64,000 nucleotides of DNA from Pseudomonas lundensis (GCF_001042985.1 NZ_JYKY01000023.1:24262-88261), one strand, 5' to 3'. Counted from the first letter of the stretch, positions 34,447 to 44,516 are shown. Notes: a model not told the origin generated them from the sequence alone. Made by a program: numbers and translations.

Positions 34447-34754
34447 CGTAAAGCTCCAGTAAAGGTGTCGGTCCGTTCGTTAACGGCGGCGAGACTTTAC
34501 GTGAGAGGCCCTAGCAATAAAGTCGGTCAAATCCTGCTAGGTTGAGGGCAGTAGTAACTCCATTGGGTAGGATTTGTGCTGCGCCCTGTAACAGCACCCA
34601 CATGGCGACAGGTGAATAGATGCATGAAAGTGCGGGTCTCGGATGTGTGATCGTAAAGGTGGGATTTACTACCTGCTCTCTATCCCCCCGCTGCGTAGCT
34701 TCAGGTAGAAACAGCACCGGATTGAGAGGCTAAAAATTATTAGAATTCAGGGGG
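34447..34754. other. Intergenic region before the tRNA promoter
   Basis: No supported gene; short frames lack ribosome binding sites. Holds the lipoprotein upstream region. Confidence 0.4.
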
Positions 34755-34783
34755 TTGCCAGCTTCTTTCTTCTAGTACATAAT
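34755..34783 (+). promoter_or_regulatory. Sigma-70 promoter of tRNA-Cys
   Basis: TTGCCA, 17-base spacer, CATAAT (extended as TACATAAT), followed by a GC-rich discriminator (GCGCGCC) typical of stringently controlled stable-RNA promoters. The tRNA starts about 95 bases beyond the expected +1, so the primary transcript has a long leader. Confidence 0.65.
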
Positions 34784-34885
34784 GCGCGCCATCAGCACGG
34801 CACACAGCCTTAACCGCTGAAGAATCATAGGTTTACAGCATTACGATTTCTTTTGTATCTGACGTTTTAAATGTCATGTACAAAT

Positions 34886-34959
34886 GGCCGAGTAGCAAAA
34901 TGGTTATGCAGCGGATTGCAAATCCGCCCACGCCGGTTCGATTCCGGCCTCGGCCTCCA
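34886..34959 (+). tRNA. tRNA-Cys (GCA)
   Basis: A 74-base cloverleaf: acceptor GGCCGAG / CTCGGCC plus T and encoded CCA, D-arm with AGTAGC..GGTTATGC, anticodon stem GCGGATT-GCA-AATCCGC giving anticodon GCA at 34918-34920, and T-arm GCCGGTTCGATTCCGGC. All stems pair by eye. Confidence 0.97.
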
Positions 34960-34967
34960 TCCTGAAA

Positions 34968-34999
34968 GCCCCGCAGATCACGGTCTGCGGGGTTTTTTA
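34968..34999 (+). terminator. Rho-independent terminator after tRNA-Cys
   Basis: CCCCGCAGA / TCTGCGGGG with a six-base loop and a run of six T. Nine bases after the tRNA CCA. Confidence 0.92.
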
Positions 35000-35151
35000 T
35001 TGGCTGCGATTTGACGATCACTTCCGCAATTTTTGGGATCGCTTCCGCAAGCAGCCTCTTTATTCCGTAAGCTGGAGCCTTGTGACGGAGGGCTGGGGTG
35101 TGCCTTTTGCCCTATAGCCTGGGTAGCCTGCTTTCGGCCAAAAGCAGCCTC

Positions 35152-35712
35152 TTAACGCGTCGCACATTGACCTCTGCGAAGAAAATCTTTAAGCGCCGCC
35201 CGATAGAGCGTCAATGGCTGATTGCCCGTATTGAAGAGTGCAAACGGAATCATCGTGAGATGTGAAAACGACGTGGAGTTTATCGAGTAGGTTTTCTGCC
35301 TGCAAAAGCGCTGGTCCTTATTCAATATAAAATCAAACTTGAAAAGGTTTGTCCGCGTACACCAACTGGGGATCAAACCCAGACTCAGGCCCGTCAAGTA
35401 ATCTTGTCCGCAAGCGCCGCCAGATGAGAACTCCGAGATCTTTATTTCTAATGCCGGCAGGCTCGGGGCGGCAAGGCTGGAGTTCTTATCCTGTGCATCG
35501 GGAATAACGTTGAGTGTCGCTGCGTATGCGTCCTTGCCGAAGCGACTGTCTTTCCATGGGGAGTTTATTGCGTAACTGAAGCTGGAGATGATTTCTTGTG
35601 TTTCGGGTTCAACGGGTTCGTTGATTGTCGGCTGGGACGAATAAGATGTGCAGCCGCAACAGAGTATCGCAATGCTGACAAACACAAACCCGTTGGCTTT
35701 TAAGCGACGCAT
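35152..35712 (-). CDS. Lipoprotein, unknown function
   Basis: A 186-residue protein with a lipoprotein signal (VFVSIAILCCGCTSYSS; lipidation at the C of GCT). The mature region contains two further cysteine pairs (GGACGQDY, PSWCTRT, RFCRQKT) and no domain I recognise. It lies between tRNA-Cys and the IS1182-type element in the accessory block. Confidence 0.65.
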   Translation of the reverse strand: MRRLKANGFVFVSIAILCCGCTSYSSQPTINEPVEPETQEIISSFSYAINSPWKDSRFGKDAYAATLNVIPDAQDKNSSLAAPSLPALEIKISEFSSGGACGQDYLTGLSLGLIPSWCTRTNLFKFDFILNKDQRFCRQKTYSINSTSFSHLTMIPFALFNTGNQPLTLYRAALKDFLRRGQCATR

Positions 35713-35947
35713 ACTCAGTTTTCCCTAACTATCAATTAGCCAACATACCTGTCACTTAACGCCGTATAACATCTTATCTACACGCCGGACGGCTGAATCA
35801 GCATAACAGGGCAGACTGTACGCGCGACACTTCGGGAGAGAGAAAAGGCCGCCGCCATGCTCTCTTTGCCCCCAACCCAGTGCGAACCCGCGAACGTTGA
35901 AGGCAAACGCAGAACGACAACACCTGCCCAAGCTGTCCAGCGGCTCC

Positions 35948-37571
35948 TATTGGCCGATTCTGTTGAAAAAGTCTGATTTGCAGATCGGCTGAACTCACGC
36001 ACGATCACCACCGGAGAACCTAATCACCACATTGAGTGGTTTTTTGGCCCTTCGTTGAGCTTTGCAGCTCGGTTATTGGGTTGGTTTGAGGGTTTTTGCT
36101 TTGTGCAGACGCACCTATCCCGTAACCGGTGGCCCTTGAGAGGTAAATTTGGCCAACCGACGCAGGTTCTGCACCGCAGCGGCCAGCGTGAATTCATCGG
36201 TCGCGCCACTCATGCCACGTAGTCGCAAGCGATCCATTTTCAGGATGCGCTTGAGGTGGGCAAACAACATTTCGACCTTCTTACGTTCGTGGCGAGAGCG
36301 CACGTACTCCGGTGTCGCTGCGATGCGTCGAGCCACATCACGAGCGGCTTCATGGACGCTGCGGACGATCTTACGAATCGAAGTATTCGGGCAGCACTTG
36401 GCTTTCATCGGACATGTCGCGCAGTCGGTCTGCCGGGATCGGAAGATGATAGTGTTGGCTTTGGTGACGTGCGAACGCTCGTTTTTGAAGGCTCGCCATT
36501 CGCTGCGTAATACGTTGCCGGCTGGGCAGCGGTATTCCTCGGCCTCTTCATTCCAGTGGAAATCGTTACTCGAAAAGCTGTCGTTCTTGCGCTCGGTTTT
36601 GTCCCACACCGGCACATGCGGCTCGATGTCTTTTTCCTCCACCATCCAGGCCAACATCGGCGCTGTACCGTAAGCGGTGTCGCCAATGAGGCGTTCCGGC
36701 TTGATGTCGAACTGCGCTTCGACCCGGTCGATCATCGTCTTGGTGCTCTCGACTTCTGCGGTTCGATGAGCCGGTGTGGGTTCCACATCCATGATCACGC
36801 CGTGCTCGGTATCGATCAGATAATTCGTGGAGTACGCGTAGAACGCTGGGCCGCCTGGAGCTGCGGTCCAGCGGGCCTGAGGATCCGTCAGCGACAGGCG
36901 CTTCGGTAGCGTTTCGGCCAAAGCCTCTTCATCGAGGGCTTCAAGGTACTCTCGCACGGCGCGGGTGCTCAGGGCCGGATCGCTCCAGTTGACCTGTTCA
37001 TCACCCGGTATGCCGCGCTGCCGACTCGCATCCGCTTTGATGATGCTGGCGTCCACGGCAAAGCCTTCGCCTTTAACCAAACCGGCGTCCATGCAGCGAC
37101 GCAGCACTTCATTGAACAACCAGCGAAACAGATCGCTGTCCCGAAAACGGCCGTGTCTATTTTTGGAAAAGGTCGAGTGATTGGGGACTTCATCTTCAAG
37201 GCTTAACCGGCAGAACCAGCGATACGCCAGGTTCAAATGGGCCTCTTCGCACAGCCGACGCTCTGAGCGAATGCCGTAGCAATAGCCCACGATCAGCATG
37301 CGGATCATCAACTCTGGGTCAATCGAAGGACGCCCAATTGGGCTGTAAAAATCGGCGAGGTAATGGCGTAAAACGCTCAGATCGAGACACCGATCAATGC
37401 TACGCAGAAGGTGATTGGCGGGGTGTGGTCTTCAAGGTTGAACGAGTAAAACAGCCGTTCCTGCCCACTCGATAACTGTCCCATCATGCTGCGTGCTTCC
37501 CTGCTGGCCGATGCGCGAATTTTGCCGCAGGCCAGACAGGGGAGCTACTTTTTCAACAGAATCGGCCGATA
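35948..37571. mobile_element. IS1182-type insertion sequence
   Basis: About 1.6 kb bounded by near-perfect 25-base inverted repeats: GGCCGATTCTGTTGAAAAAGT at the left end (35948-35972) and its complement at 37547-37571, one mismatch in the outer bases. Contains a single leftward transposase gene of the IS1182 family and a small hairpin (CCAC-ATTGA-GTGG then T6) near 36030. The transposase frame is broken, so the copy is probably inactive. Confidence 0.85.
36115..37487 (-). pseudogene. IS1182-family transposase, frameshifted
   Basis: The long frame (36115-37311) encodes 398 residues of an IS1182 transposase: GEGFAVDASIIKADAS (first acidic residue), ERLIGDTAYGTAPML (second), VEMLFAHLKRILKMDRLRLRG (third, Glu), and a Cys-rich DCATCPMKAKCC motif. 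Upstream, the expected N-terminus is readable only by changing frame: SGQERLFYSFNLEDHTPP in one frame, then NHLLRSIDRCLDLS and YSPIGRPSIDPELMIRML in the other. One base is missing at about 37425. The start would be the ATG at 37487 or 37484. Confidence 0.85.
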
Positions 37572-37871
37572 GCTGCCTGTCACGAAGGGCGGCTCCCGGC
37601 CACTAGCGGTCGCCGCTTGTAAGCGTCCGCTTACCGGCCAAAAGCTGTCATTCATCTGATCTCCAAACCAACGGAAATAATAGGAAGGACGATAACCGAG
37701 AATTTACAAGGCACCAACGGTCGGACTCCCCTCAAGAAGCGCTCTGGCACGCCGATGACGTAAGTGTTAGTTTGCGCGGCTCCGGCCACAAACCTGAACC
37801 GCAGACAGGGATGTTTGGACGTCTTTCACGCCTAACCAGGCGTACTTCATTCCTGTCATGAGTATCATCCG
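37572..37871. other. Intergenic stretch between IS1182 and the chemoreceptor
   Basis: No supported gene. The bases next to the IS (GCTGCCTGTCACGAAGGGCGGC and the following CGCTTGTAAGCGTCCGCTTACC hairpin) resemble a common Pseudomonas intergenic repeat into which this IS family often inserts; assignment from memory. Confidence 0.4.
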
Positions 37872-39494
37872 ATGCTGCAAAAATCCCTGAGAACTCAAAT
37901 CCTCGCGCTGCTGAGCGGCAGTCTGTTGGCGATGTTGCTGATTGCTTTAGCATGCTTTAATTTCCTGTCCAACGGCGTGCAAAACTACGCCAACTTAATC
38001 GAAGGTCCCCTGCACACTTCGCAATTGATCGACGAGGCCAACCTGCAATTCAAGGTGCAGGTTCAGGAATGGAAAAACGTATTACTACGGGGCAAGCAGC
38101 CGGCAGACCTGGATAAATATTGGAAGCAATTCGAAGACCGTCAGCGCGACGTACAAGGGATCCTTGGCGAACTGGCTAACCAGAAAGGACTGGAGGGCCA
38201 ACTCAAGACCCGCATCGAGCGCCTGCGTGACGAACACCGTCAGTTGGGCAGCGCTTACCAGAAAGGTCGCGATGCCTATATCGCCGCGGGTGCAGACCCC
38301 ACTGCAGGCGACGCCGCCGTCAAAGGAGTTGACCGTACCACCAGCGATCAGATGAGCGAACTTGTTGGCGAACTGCGCAAGCAGGGCACCGAGCAATCTA
38401 CACTGATCAGCGCCGCTGCCAATCGCACGGTGATGCTGGGGATTATCGTGATGCTCGCCTCGGGTCTGTTGATCGGCCTGTTGAGCCTTTGGCTGATTAA
38501 CCGCAACTTGATTGACCCCATCCGCAAGCTGATCGACTACGTGGCGCAACTGAGCCAAGGGAAAGTTGCCGAACGCGTTGCCAGCAGCCGTGAAGACGAG
38601 TTGGGCAAACTAGCCATGGCCGCCAACACTTTGCGCGACTTTCTCGCCGAAACCTTCAACCGCTTGCAGCGCAGCGCCAAGGATCTGGACAGCGCAAGTG
38701 GCGAGTTAAGCGCCATCGCCGGTCTCATGGCCAGCGGCACTAACGAGCAGTTCAACCGTACCGATCAGGTGGCTACGGCGATGAACGAAATGTCCGCCAC
38801 CGCCCAGGAAGTGGCTCGTCACGCAGCCGATGCTGCACGCGCCGCCGATGATGCCGACCAATCCACGCAGCAGGGCGAAAAAGTCATGCAGGGCACCATT
38901 CACACCATCACCCAAATGCGTGGTGAGATCGCCAACACAGCCACGGTCATCCGTCGCCTGGAAACCGACAGTGGCCGCATAGGCAAGGTGTTGGAAGTGA
39001 TTCGCGGCATCGCCGAGCAGACTAATTTGCTGGCGCTTAACGCGGCGATCGAAGCGGCCCGTGCCGGTGAAGCCGGACGCGGTTTTGCGGTCGTGGCCGA
39101 CGAAGTGCGAAACCTTGCCCAGCGTACGGCCGAGTCGATCATCGAAATCAACCAGATCATCCAAACGGTGCAAACCGGCGCGGTGGACGCGGCTCAGGCC
39201 ATTGAAAGTGGCCAGTCGCGCAGCGAAGAAAGTGTCGCGCAAGTGAATGAGGCCGGAGCGATGCTGCAGCGCATCACCCATTCTGTGGAAGCCATTCGAG
39301 ACATGAACCGCCAAATTGCCACCGCTGCCGAAGAGCAAACCTCGGTGGCGGAAGATATCTCGCGCAACCTCACCGAAATCACCACGATTGCCAGTACAAA
39401 CCTAGACAACATGCAGCGCACCGAAGCGGCAAGCCGGAACCTTCACGGGTTATCAGGGCAGTTGAATGAAGTGACGGCACGTCTGAGTGCTTAG
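37872..39494 (+). CDS. Methyl-accepting chemotaxis protein
   Basis: A 540-residue chemoreceptor. First helix residues 10-32, periplasmic helical-bundle sensor (about 33-190), second helix about 191-212, HAMP domain to about 265, and a signalling domain with the conserved hairpin tip EQTNLLALNAAIEAARAGEAGRGFAVVADEVR. No C-terminal CheR-docking pentapeptide. Ligand unknown. Its stop is only about 35 bases before a truncated rulB copy, so it may be carried by whatever removed the front of that gene. Ribosome binding site before the ATG is weak. Confidence 0.9.
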   Translation: MLQKSLRTQILALLSGSLLAMLLIALACFNFLSNGVQNYANLIEGPLHTSQLIDEANLQFKVQVQEWKNVLLRGKQPADLDKYWKQFEDRQRDVQGILGELANQKGLEGQLKTRIERLRDEHRQLGSAYQKGRDAYIAAGADPTAGDAAVKGVDRTTSDQMSELVGELRKQGTEQSTLISAAANRTVMLGIIVMLASGLLIGLLSLWLINRNLIDPIRKLIDYVAQLSQGKVAERVASSREDELGKLAMAANTLRDFLAETFNRLQRSAKDLDSASGELSAIAGLMASGTNEQFNRTDQVATAMNEMSATAQEVARHAADAARAADDADQSTQQGEKVMQGTIHTITQMRGEIANTATVIRRLETDSGRIGKVLEVIRGIAEQTNLLALNAAIEAARAGEAGRGFAVVADEVRNLAQRTAESIIEINQIIQTVQTGAVDAAQAIESGQSRSEESVAQVNEAGAMLQRITHSVEAIRDMNRQIATAAEEQTSVAEDISRNLTEITTIASTNLDNMQRTEAASRNLHGLSGQLNEVTARLSA

Positions 39495-39529
39495 CCGGAC
39501 CGTTAGTGGTTAGATCGGCTTCAGGCTGA

Positions 39530-40370
39530 GCTGCCCTTGGCCAAGCTGGCCAACCATACTGCCAAACGGCTCCAGGCCCACACCGGCGGCGTGGTCAACT
39601 TGTGCGGTGATTTCGAAAGGGACTGGGTGCTGCGCAACACGGCTGTGTCTGAAGTGTGGGGTGTCGGTAGGCGCATGACCGCACACCTTGAAGGCATGGG
39701 CATCACCACCGCGATGCACTTGGCCAAGGCTGACCCATGGACCCTGCGCAAAAAATTCAGCGTGGTGATTGAGAAAACCGCGCGAGAGCTTTCAGGAACG
39801 CCGTGCCTGGAGCTGGATGAACCGGATCCGCCGAAACAGGAAATCTGCTGCAGCCGAATGTTTGGCAAGCGACTGACTGAACTGGCACCGATCAAGGAAG
39901 CTGTGGCCACCTACATGATGCGCGCCTCCGAAAAGCTCAGGGCGCAGAAGTCCTATTGCAAAAAAGTCCGTGTCAGCATCCGCACGGGCATGTTCAATCC
40001 TGATGAGGCCAAATACGCAAAAGGTGTTGTGGTGACTTTGCCATATCCGACTGGCGATGTGCAGTTGCTGACCAAGGCAGTAGTAGAGGCTCTGGACCAT
40101 GTTTTTCGGGAGGGATTCAAATACAGCAAGGCAGAAGTTTTGCTGCTGGACCTGCGACAGCCCGGAGAGTTTTCAGATGATTTGTTTGCCGTAAATCAAC
40201 CTGCAGAAGCCACACGGGTCATGGCCGTGCTGGATGAAATCAACGGACGCTGGGGGAGGGGGACGTTGAGGGCGGCGAGTGTTCCGAGCAATCCGGATTG
40301 GGGCATGAGGCGAGAAATGATGAGCCGCAGTTATACGACCAAACTGGATCAGCTGTGGCGGGTGACTTGA
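39530..40370 (+). pseudogene. 5'-truncated rulB/umuC (DNA polymerase V subunit)
   Basis: Encodes only the C-terminal two-thirds of an error-prone Y-family polymerase, starting at LAKLANHTAKRL and continuing through WGVGRRMTAHL (the HhH region), PPKQEICCSRMFGKR and the little-finger domain to a normal end (SYTTKLDQLW). The catalytic N-terminal roughly 135 residues are missing, so it cannot polymerise. It closely resembles the complete C-terminal region at 62.5-63.7 kb, so the genome holds two rulB-derived copies in this window. An internal ATG-like start at 39537 exists but has no ribosome binding site. Confidence 0.85.
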
Positions 40371-40502
40371 TGTTGAAGTGTCTGGAGTTTCTCTACAGGG
40401 CAGAAGCTGCTTTGAGGGCAAGGTTAGCCTGCACTGAGTGAAGGGTTACCCCCCTCTTACTGTCACGCAGCGTGCATTGACTAGCCATCAATGCACTGCT
40501 TC

Positions 40503-40874
40503 TTATCCGGCTTTGACTGGTTTTATCAAGCTTTCTGCAGGAATCCCGAACATATCGTGCAGTTTCCAGATCATTGGCAATGTGAGCGGCCGTTTGCCAT
40601 TCAGAACTTCATAAACTCGATTTTGTCGTCCAATTGCAGGCATCAAATCAGCCGCTGACAATCCGGATTGCTCCATTCTGAATCGTATGGCATCGACGGG
40701 GTTGGGCAGGTCTACCGGGAAGTGTTTTGCTTCGTACGCTTCGATTAGCGTAATCATCACTTCCAAATAATCTCCCTCAGGTGTACCAGGTTCTGGCTCG
40801 TTATCGAACAGGGGGGCAACGGACTTTAGCGCGTCCTGGTAGTCCTGCTCAGTGTGTATCGGGCGAATGTTCAT
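40503..40874 (-). CDS. higA: HigA-type antitoxin
   Basis: A 123-residue antitoxin of the HigA family with a C-terminal XRE-like HTH (LSAADLMPAIGRQNRVYEVLNGKRPLTLPMIWKLHDMFG) and an acidic N-terminal region that wraps the toxin. Starts three bases after the higB stop, giving the inverted toxin-first order typical of higBA. It should also repress the operon through the palindrome in front of higB. Confidence 0.9.
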   Translation of the reverse strand: MNIRPIHTEQDYQDALKSVAPLFDNEPEPGTPEGDYLEVMITLIEAYEAKHFPVDLPNPVDAIRFRMEQSGLSAADLMPAIGRQNRVYEVLNGKRPLTLPMIWKLHDMFGIPAESLIKPVKAG

Positions 40875-40877
40875 GGG

Positions 40878-41180
40878 TCACTCCATTTCAACGGTGTCGG
40901 CATCAATGGCGTCGTATTGTTTATGTGTACCAACGAACTTTACATAGAGGGCGCCATAGCGATAAGTAACGGATACGACCAGCCGATAGTCGTTCCCCTT
41001 GATGTTAAACACGACCCGACGGCTTTTAAGTACGCTGGCATGTTTGAACTGGGCCTTTATGTCGGCTGGAGTCTGCCAGTTCGCTTTTTTCACCTCGTCA
41101 ATCCAGGCTAGCAAGGATTGCTCCGAGTCTTGGTGTGTTTGCCAAAACGCTTTTAGGTGGCTGATCGCGATGATTCTCAT
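40878..41180 (-). CDS. higB: HigB-type mRNA interferase toxin
   Basis: A 100-residue HigB toxin of the ribosome-dependent mRNA-cleaving class: RIIAISHLKAFWQTHQDSEQSL at the start, SRRVVFNIKGNDYRLVVSVTY in the middle and YVKFVGTHKQYDAID near the end. First gene of the pair. Confidence 0.92.
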   Translation of the reverse strand: MRIIAISHLKAFWQTHQDSEQSLLAWIDEVKKANWQTPADIKAQFKHASVLKSRRVVFNIKGNDYRLVVSVTYRYGALYVKFVGTHKQYDAIDADTVEME

Positions 41181-41190
41181 GAATGACCCT

Positions 41191-41207
41191 AGTCCCGTGG
41201 TGGGACT
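41191..41207. promoter_or_regulatory. Candidate HigA operator
   Basis: AGTCCC-GTGGT-GGGACT, a perfect dyad 11 bases upstream of the higB start. Position suits autoregulation by HigA or HigBA; inferred. Confidence 0.6.
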
Positions 41208-41261
41208 TTATCAAGAGCGTTTCGTCCGAAGGTGGCTCTCTAGCTTCACATCATTAGCCAC

Positions 41262-41534
41262 TCACCTTGACGCCCCGCTAATTCTTATCTTGTCAAATTC
41301 ACTATTTAGGACTGCGGCAGATTGTGCGAGTAGGTAAATTCCGAATTTGATGAAGGGCGTAGCTTGATCGCGATCAGGCTGTTGATGTGTAGCCGACATC
41401 TTGCATAAATTCTTGCTCATCGCTAGTTCCATCAGCGATTGGGTGTCAATCAAAGAGCTTTTGCCGCTACCGCCCTTCGTGACAGAGAGCACTTGCTCTT
41501 TCCCAGCCCGAAGCGGGTCACGTAGCTGAGCCAA
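41262..41534 (-). CDS. Doubtful small ORF
   Basis: A 90-codon frame with a P-loop-like GGSGKSS stretch but no surrounding NTPase motifs and no clear ribosome binding site. Could be part of a decayed gene in this accessory block. Not recognised. Confidence 0.2.
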   Translation of the reverse strand: MAQLRDPLRAGKEQVLSVTKGGSGKSSLIDTQSLMELAMSKNLCKMSATHQQPDRDQATPFIKFGIYLLAQSAAVLNSEFDKIRISGASR

Positions 41535-41627
41535 TTGCTCAAGCCCATTATTCAGTTCACCGCCTCAAGGTTGATCCAGCTCATGCCGCAACAATGGATG
41601 CTGCAGCATGAGAGCGAAGAGTTATTG

Positions 41628-42012
41628 TTACTCGACCTTATTATCTGGCAGTGAGGTAGCGTGAATTTCGTCAAACATAGCGGTTGCCACTGAAGCAGCA
41701 TAAACAATGTATTTCACATCACTCTCTTTGCTATTGACTTCATAAATATCACAAAGAAGACTTCTATTGTTCTTGGGTAACGCTACAGGTGACCAGGATG
41801 AAAGGCTCTTGAAGTTATACTCGGGGCCTTTGTACGTTAAAGACCTTATGCCGACTACGATGCGCTTATATTGTTGTCTATCCGGTCTTTTGGAGTTTTT
41901 ATAGTCACCTATAAATGATCCTAAAGAACCAGAGACAACATCTATGCACGCCTTGTCTAGCTCAGTTTCATAATCAGCAGCCGCATATATTCCAACGCTG
42001 CCATGATTGGAA
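41628..42012 (-). pseudogene. 3' part of an unidentified gene cut by the IS3-type element
   Basis: A frame with no start codon is open from the edge of the IS at 42012 to TAA at 41628, about 128 codons: HSNHGSVGIYAAADYETE at the beginning, KACIDVVSGSLGSFIGDY, a basic patch KNSKRPDRQQYKRIVVG, and SATAMFDEIHATSLPDNKVE at the end (approximate spelling of the last part: VATAMFDEIHATSLP). Low GC compared with the chromosome. The composition looks like a real protein tail, but I recognise no family. The 5' part is not on the other side of the IS. Confidence 0.6.
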
Positions 42013-42020
42013 TGTAGTGG

Positions 42021-42839
42021 TCAACTAATCCCGGACACGACGTTAAGTTTTTCTTCGGCCCGAGCTGGCGCCAGCCCACCGTTGAATTGATGGGGGCGAA
42101 TCCAGTTGTACCGATGCATCAAGAATTGGCTGATATCGCGCTGGGCTTCTTGAGCCGTTCGGTAACCCGTGGTCGGTATCCACTCCGTTTTCAAGCTGCG
42201 GAACACGCGCTCCATTGGCGCATTGTCCCAGCAATTTCCCCGGCGACTCATGCTCTGGCGCATGCGATAACGCCACAGCCGCTGGCGAAATAAACGACTC
42301 GCATACTGCGACCCTTGATCCGAGTGAAACAGCAGACCCTGAGGTCTTCCTCGTTGCTCGTAAGCCATATCCAGCGCCTTGATAACCAGATCGGCGTCCG
42401 GCTTTTCCGACAACGCCCAGCCCACCACCCGGCGCGTGCAAAGATCCAGCACGACAGCCAGGTAATGCCATTTCCCCTGGGCCCAGATGTAGGTGATGTC
42501 GCCGCACCACACCTGGTTGGGTGCTGGAGCATCGAACTCCCGATTCAATATGTTCGGGATATCCAACCGTTCAACCGTCGCTCGTTTGTAGGCATGTGAT
42601 CCGGGTTGTTTACTGACTAAATCAAGCTCGCGCATCAGGCTGCGCACTTTGAACCGACCGAGCTGTTCACCGTCTTCACGCATCAGCGACAAGATGCTAC
42701 GGCTGCCCGCAGCACTGCGACTTTGCGAGAACAGCTCGCTCACCCGGCTGCGTAACCGAAGCCGTTCGACATCAGGCGTTCGACGCCTAAGACGCTGGGC
42801 GTAGTAGCACGAACGGGGGAATTCAAACACCTTGCACAA
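42021..42839 (-). CDS. IS3-family transposase OrfB
   Basis: A 272-residue catalytic subunit with the DDE residues in VWCGDITYIW, LLFHSDQGSQYAS and DNAPMERVFRSLKTEW. In IS3 elements it is made as an OrfAB fusion by programmed -1 frameshifting; the A-rich slippery run lies near 42920. Both frames look intact, so the element may be able to move. Confidence 0.93.
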   Translation of the reverse strand: MCKVFEFPRSCYYAQRLRRRTPDVERLRLRSRVSELFSQSRSAAGSRSILSLMREDGEQLGRFKVRSLMRELDLVSKQPGSHAYKRATVERLDIPNILNREFDAPAPNQVWCGDITYIWAQGKWHYLAVVLDLCTRRVVGWALSEKPDADLVIKALDMAYEQRGRPQGLLFHSDQGSQYASRLFRQRLWRYRMRQSMSRRGNCWDNAPMERVFRSLKTEWIPTTGYRTAQEAQRDISQFLMHRYNWIRPHQFNGGLAPARAEEKLNVVSGIS

Positions 42840-42874
42840 CCAATCAATCGGCTCATGGACGCTCAGCTGATTGA

Positions 42875-43183
<309 letters not shown>

Positions 43184-43246
43184 CTGACACCTCGATCTGG
43201 CGAGCATTCTCGCCTAAATGGGTGTCCGGTTTCATTAGACCACTAC

Positions 43247-43393
43247 AGATGGGTCAGACAAGGCCTGGAGGAATGGGTTGAGTTGGACCACATGACCCCG
43301 ACCGCCCACTGGAAGCACTTTCTGGATCGACGAATCAAAGTGCTGGAATGGGACGATAGCGCTGGCAAAGAGGTCGCAGCGTTGCAGCCTTAA
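43247..43393 (+). pseudogene. 3' fragment of an unknown gene beside the IS
   Basis: A frame open out of the IS encodes VRQGLEEWVELDHMTPTAHW and ends KEVAALQP before a TAA. It is on the opposite strand from the gene tail left of the IS, so the two are different genes. Not recognised. Confidence 0.4.
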
Positions 43394-43730
43394 GCTTCTT
43401 TAGGGGGCCAAGATGGCTGGGGGGGCAAGTTCTGAATGCAACCTCTGCATGAGCCTGATGAAGTGCTCTTACCGGGCGCGCCGCAATTATCCAGACCTGG
43501 TTTATAGATCATTCAGATCAACGCGCATGGCGTGCAGGTTGTAAGGATCATCGCGACTGGCAGTGCCCCGAAGCCTGGATTGGCTGACTTTAGAGCCCAC
43601 TTGTCATCAGACGCTGCCAGCCATGCTGTGTTTCACTGCCCACAACCTTGTACCTAAAACCCCGACTTGCAGCGGCAAAGAGCGGAAGTCGTTTGGCGAG
43701 CTTTGTTTTTTTCTCTTGAGTGGGCCTTGT
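43394..43730. other. Region without an intact gene
   Basis: No intact gene. On the minus strand a short frame ends SRDDPYNLHAMRVDLNDL at about 43508 and has an in-frame stop some 35 codons earlier; it may be the tail of a decayed gene. Confidence 0.35.
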
Positions 43731-43892
43731 TCACTCTGGAGCAGCGGCGGTCAAGTCACTGCTGGATTCAGCGGCCATTTTCAAGCGATCCGCTTTGCAG
43801 ATGTATTTAGGCTTATTTTTGGGAGCCAGTTTTGCGCTGGCTTTTTTGGCGTTAGCTTTCAAGATTTGGTTGATTTTTTTACGACGATTCAT
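43731..43892 (-). CDS. DUF2986 small basic protein
   Basis: A 53-residue lysine-rich protein beginning MNRRKKINQILK and containing KLAPKNKPKYICKADRLK, the DUF2986 signature I know from Pseudomonas, Shewanella and Vibrio. No signal peptide or membrane segment. Longer frames overlap it on the opposite strand but lack such features. Probably an RNA- or ribosome-associated small protein; function not established. Confidence 0.85.
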   Translation of the reverse strand: MNRRKKINQILKANAKKASAKLAPKNKPKYICKADRLKMAAESSSDLTAAAPE

Positions 43893-44013
43893 AGGTTTTG
43901 CTCAGTGTGTCAGTGTTGAATAAGTCAGTCTTAAAGGCTCAGGTACTTCCCTCTACAGGATGGATGTACCCACTGCCCAAGCAGAGGCGAGCCTTGCTGC
44001 CATGGTTTGGCCG

Positions 44014-44406
44014 TTACGCGTGAGGGTTGTCGAACCAGGTTGCTGTGTCGCTGGTGTAAATATGCTTTTGTTTGCTGGGCTTGAAAGGTGTGTCCAGTGT
44101 GCCTAATGCCACGCTAATCCACCCGGCGCGATCCCCTTGGGAGCACGACCAGAACAACGTCGATCCGCACTGCATGCAAAACTCCCGGCTTACCGAATCT
44201 GATGACAGGTAGGCCTTGAGGTCTTCGGCGCCGCTGAGCAAGGTGAAGGCGCTGCGCGGCACGCTGCCATAGGACGCAAACGCTGCGCCATGGCCCTTGC
44301 GGCATTGGCTGCAATAGCAGTGACTGACTGCTTTAGGTTCGCTCAGCAGCTCGTAGCGGACGCCGCCACACAGGCAGCTACCCAGATAAACCTTGCTCAC
44401 GTGCAT
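44014..44406 (-). CDS. GFA-family (CENP-V/GFA) zinc protein
   Basis: A 130-residue protein of the glutathione-dependent formaldehyde-activating family, recognised by its zinc cysteines: GSCLCGG near the start, CYCSQCRK in the middle and EFCMQCGSTLF later. Biochemistry of most members is unproved. Monocistronic, divergent from the small membrane protein at 44.5 kb. Confidence 0.88.
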   Translation of the reverse strand: MHVSKVYLGSCLCGGVRYELLSEPKAVSHCYCSQCRKGHGAAFASYGSVPRSAFTLLSGAEDLKAYLSSDSVSREFCMQCGSTLFWSCSQGDRAGWISVALGTLDTPFKPSKQKHIYTSDTATWFDNPHA

Positions 44407-44516
44407 AGGGCCTCAAAAAACGCCAGCTTAACGACCTGCGTCGCGAGAGTCGACTGGCCCTTACGGCTGCGCAGGTTTTATCATGTGCCGCCATTTTCAT
44501 CACAGGACCTGAACCC

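Noticed and set aside
35778..36011. Minus-strand frames spanning the left IS1182 end
   Set aside because: They cross the insertion boundary and have no ribosome binding site or family.
39503..39526. GTTAGT near the headless rulB as a third element end
   Set aside because: The partner hexamer ATCTGA is not at the required spacing and orientation.
43563..43919. 118-codon plus-strand frame rich in Phe/Ser
   Set aside because: Opposite strand encodes the recognisable DUF2986 protein at 43731-43892.
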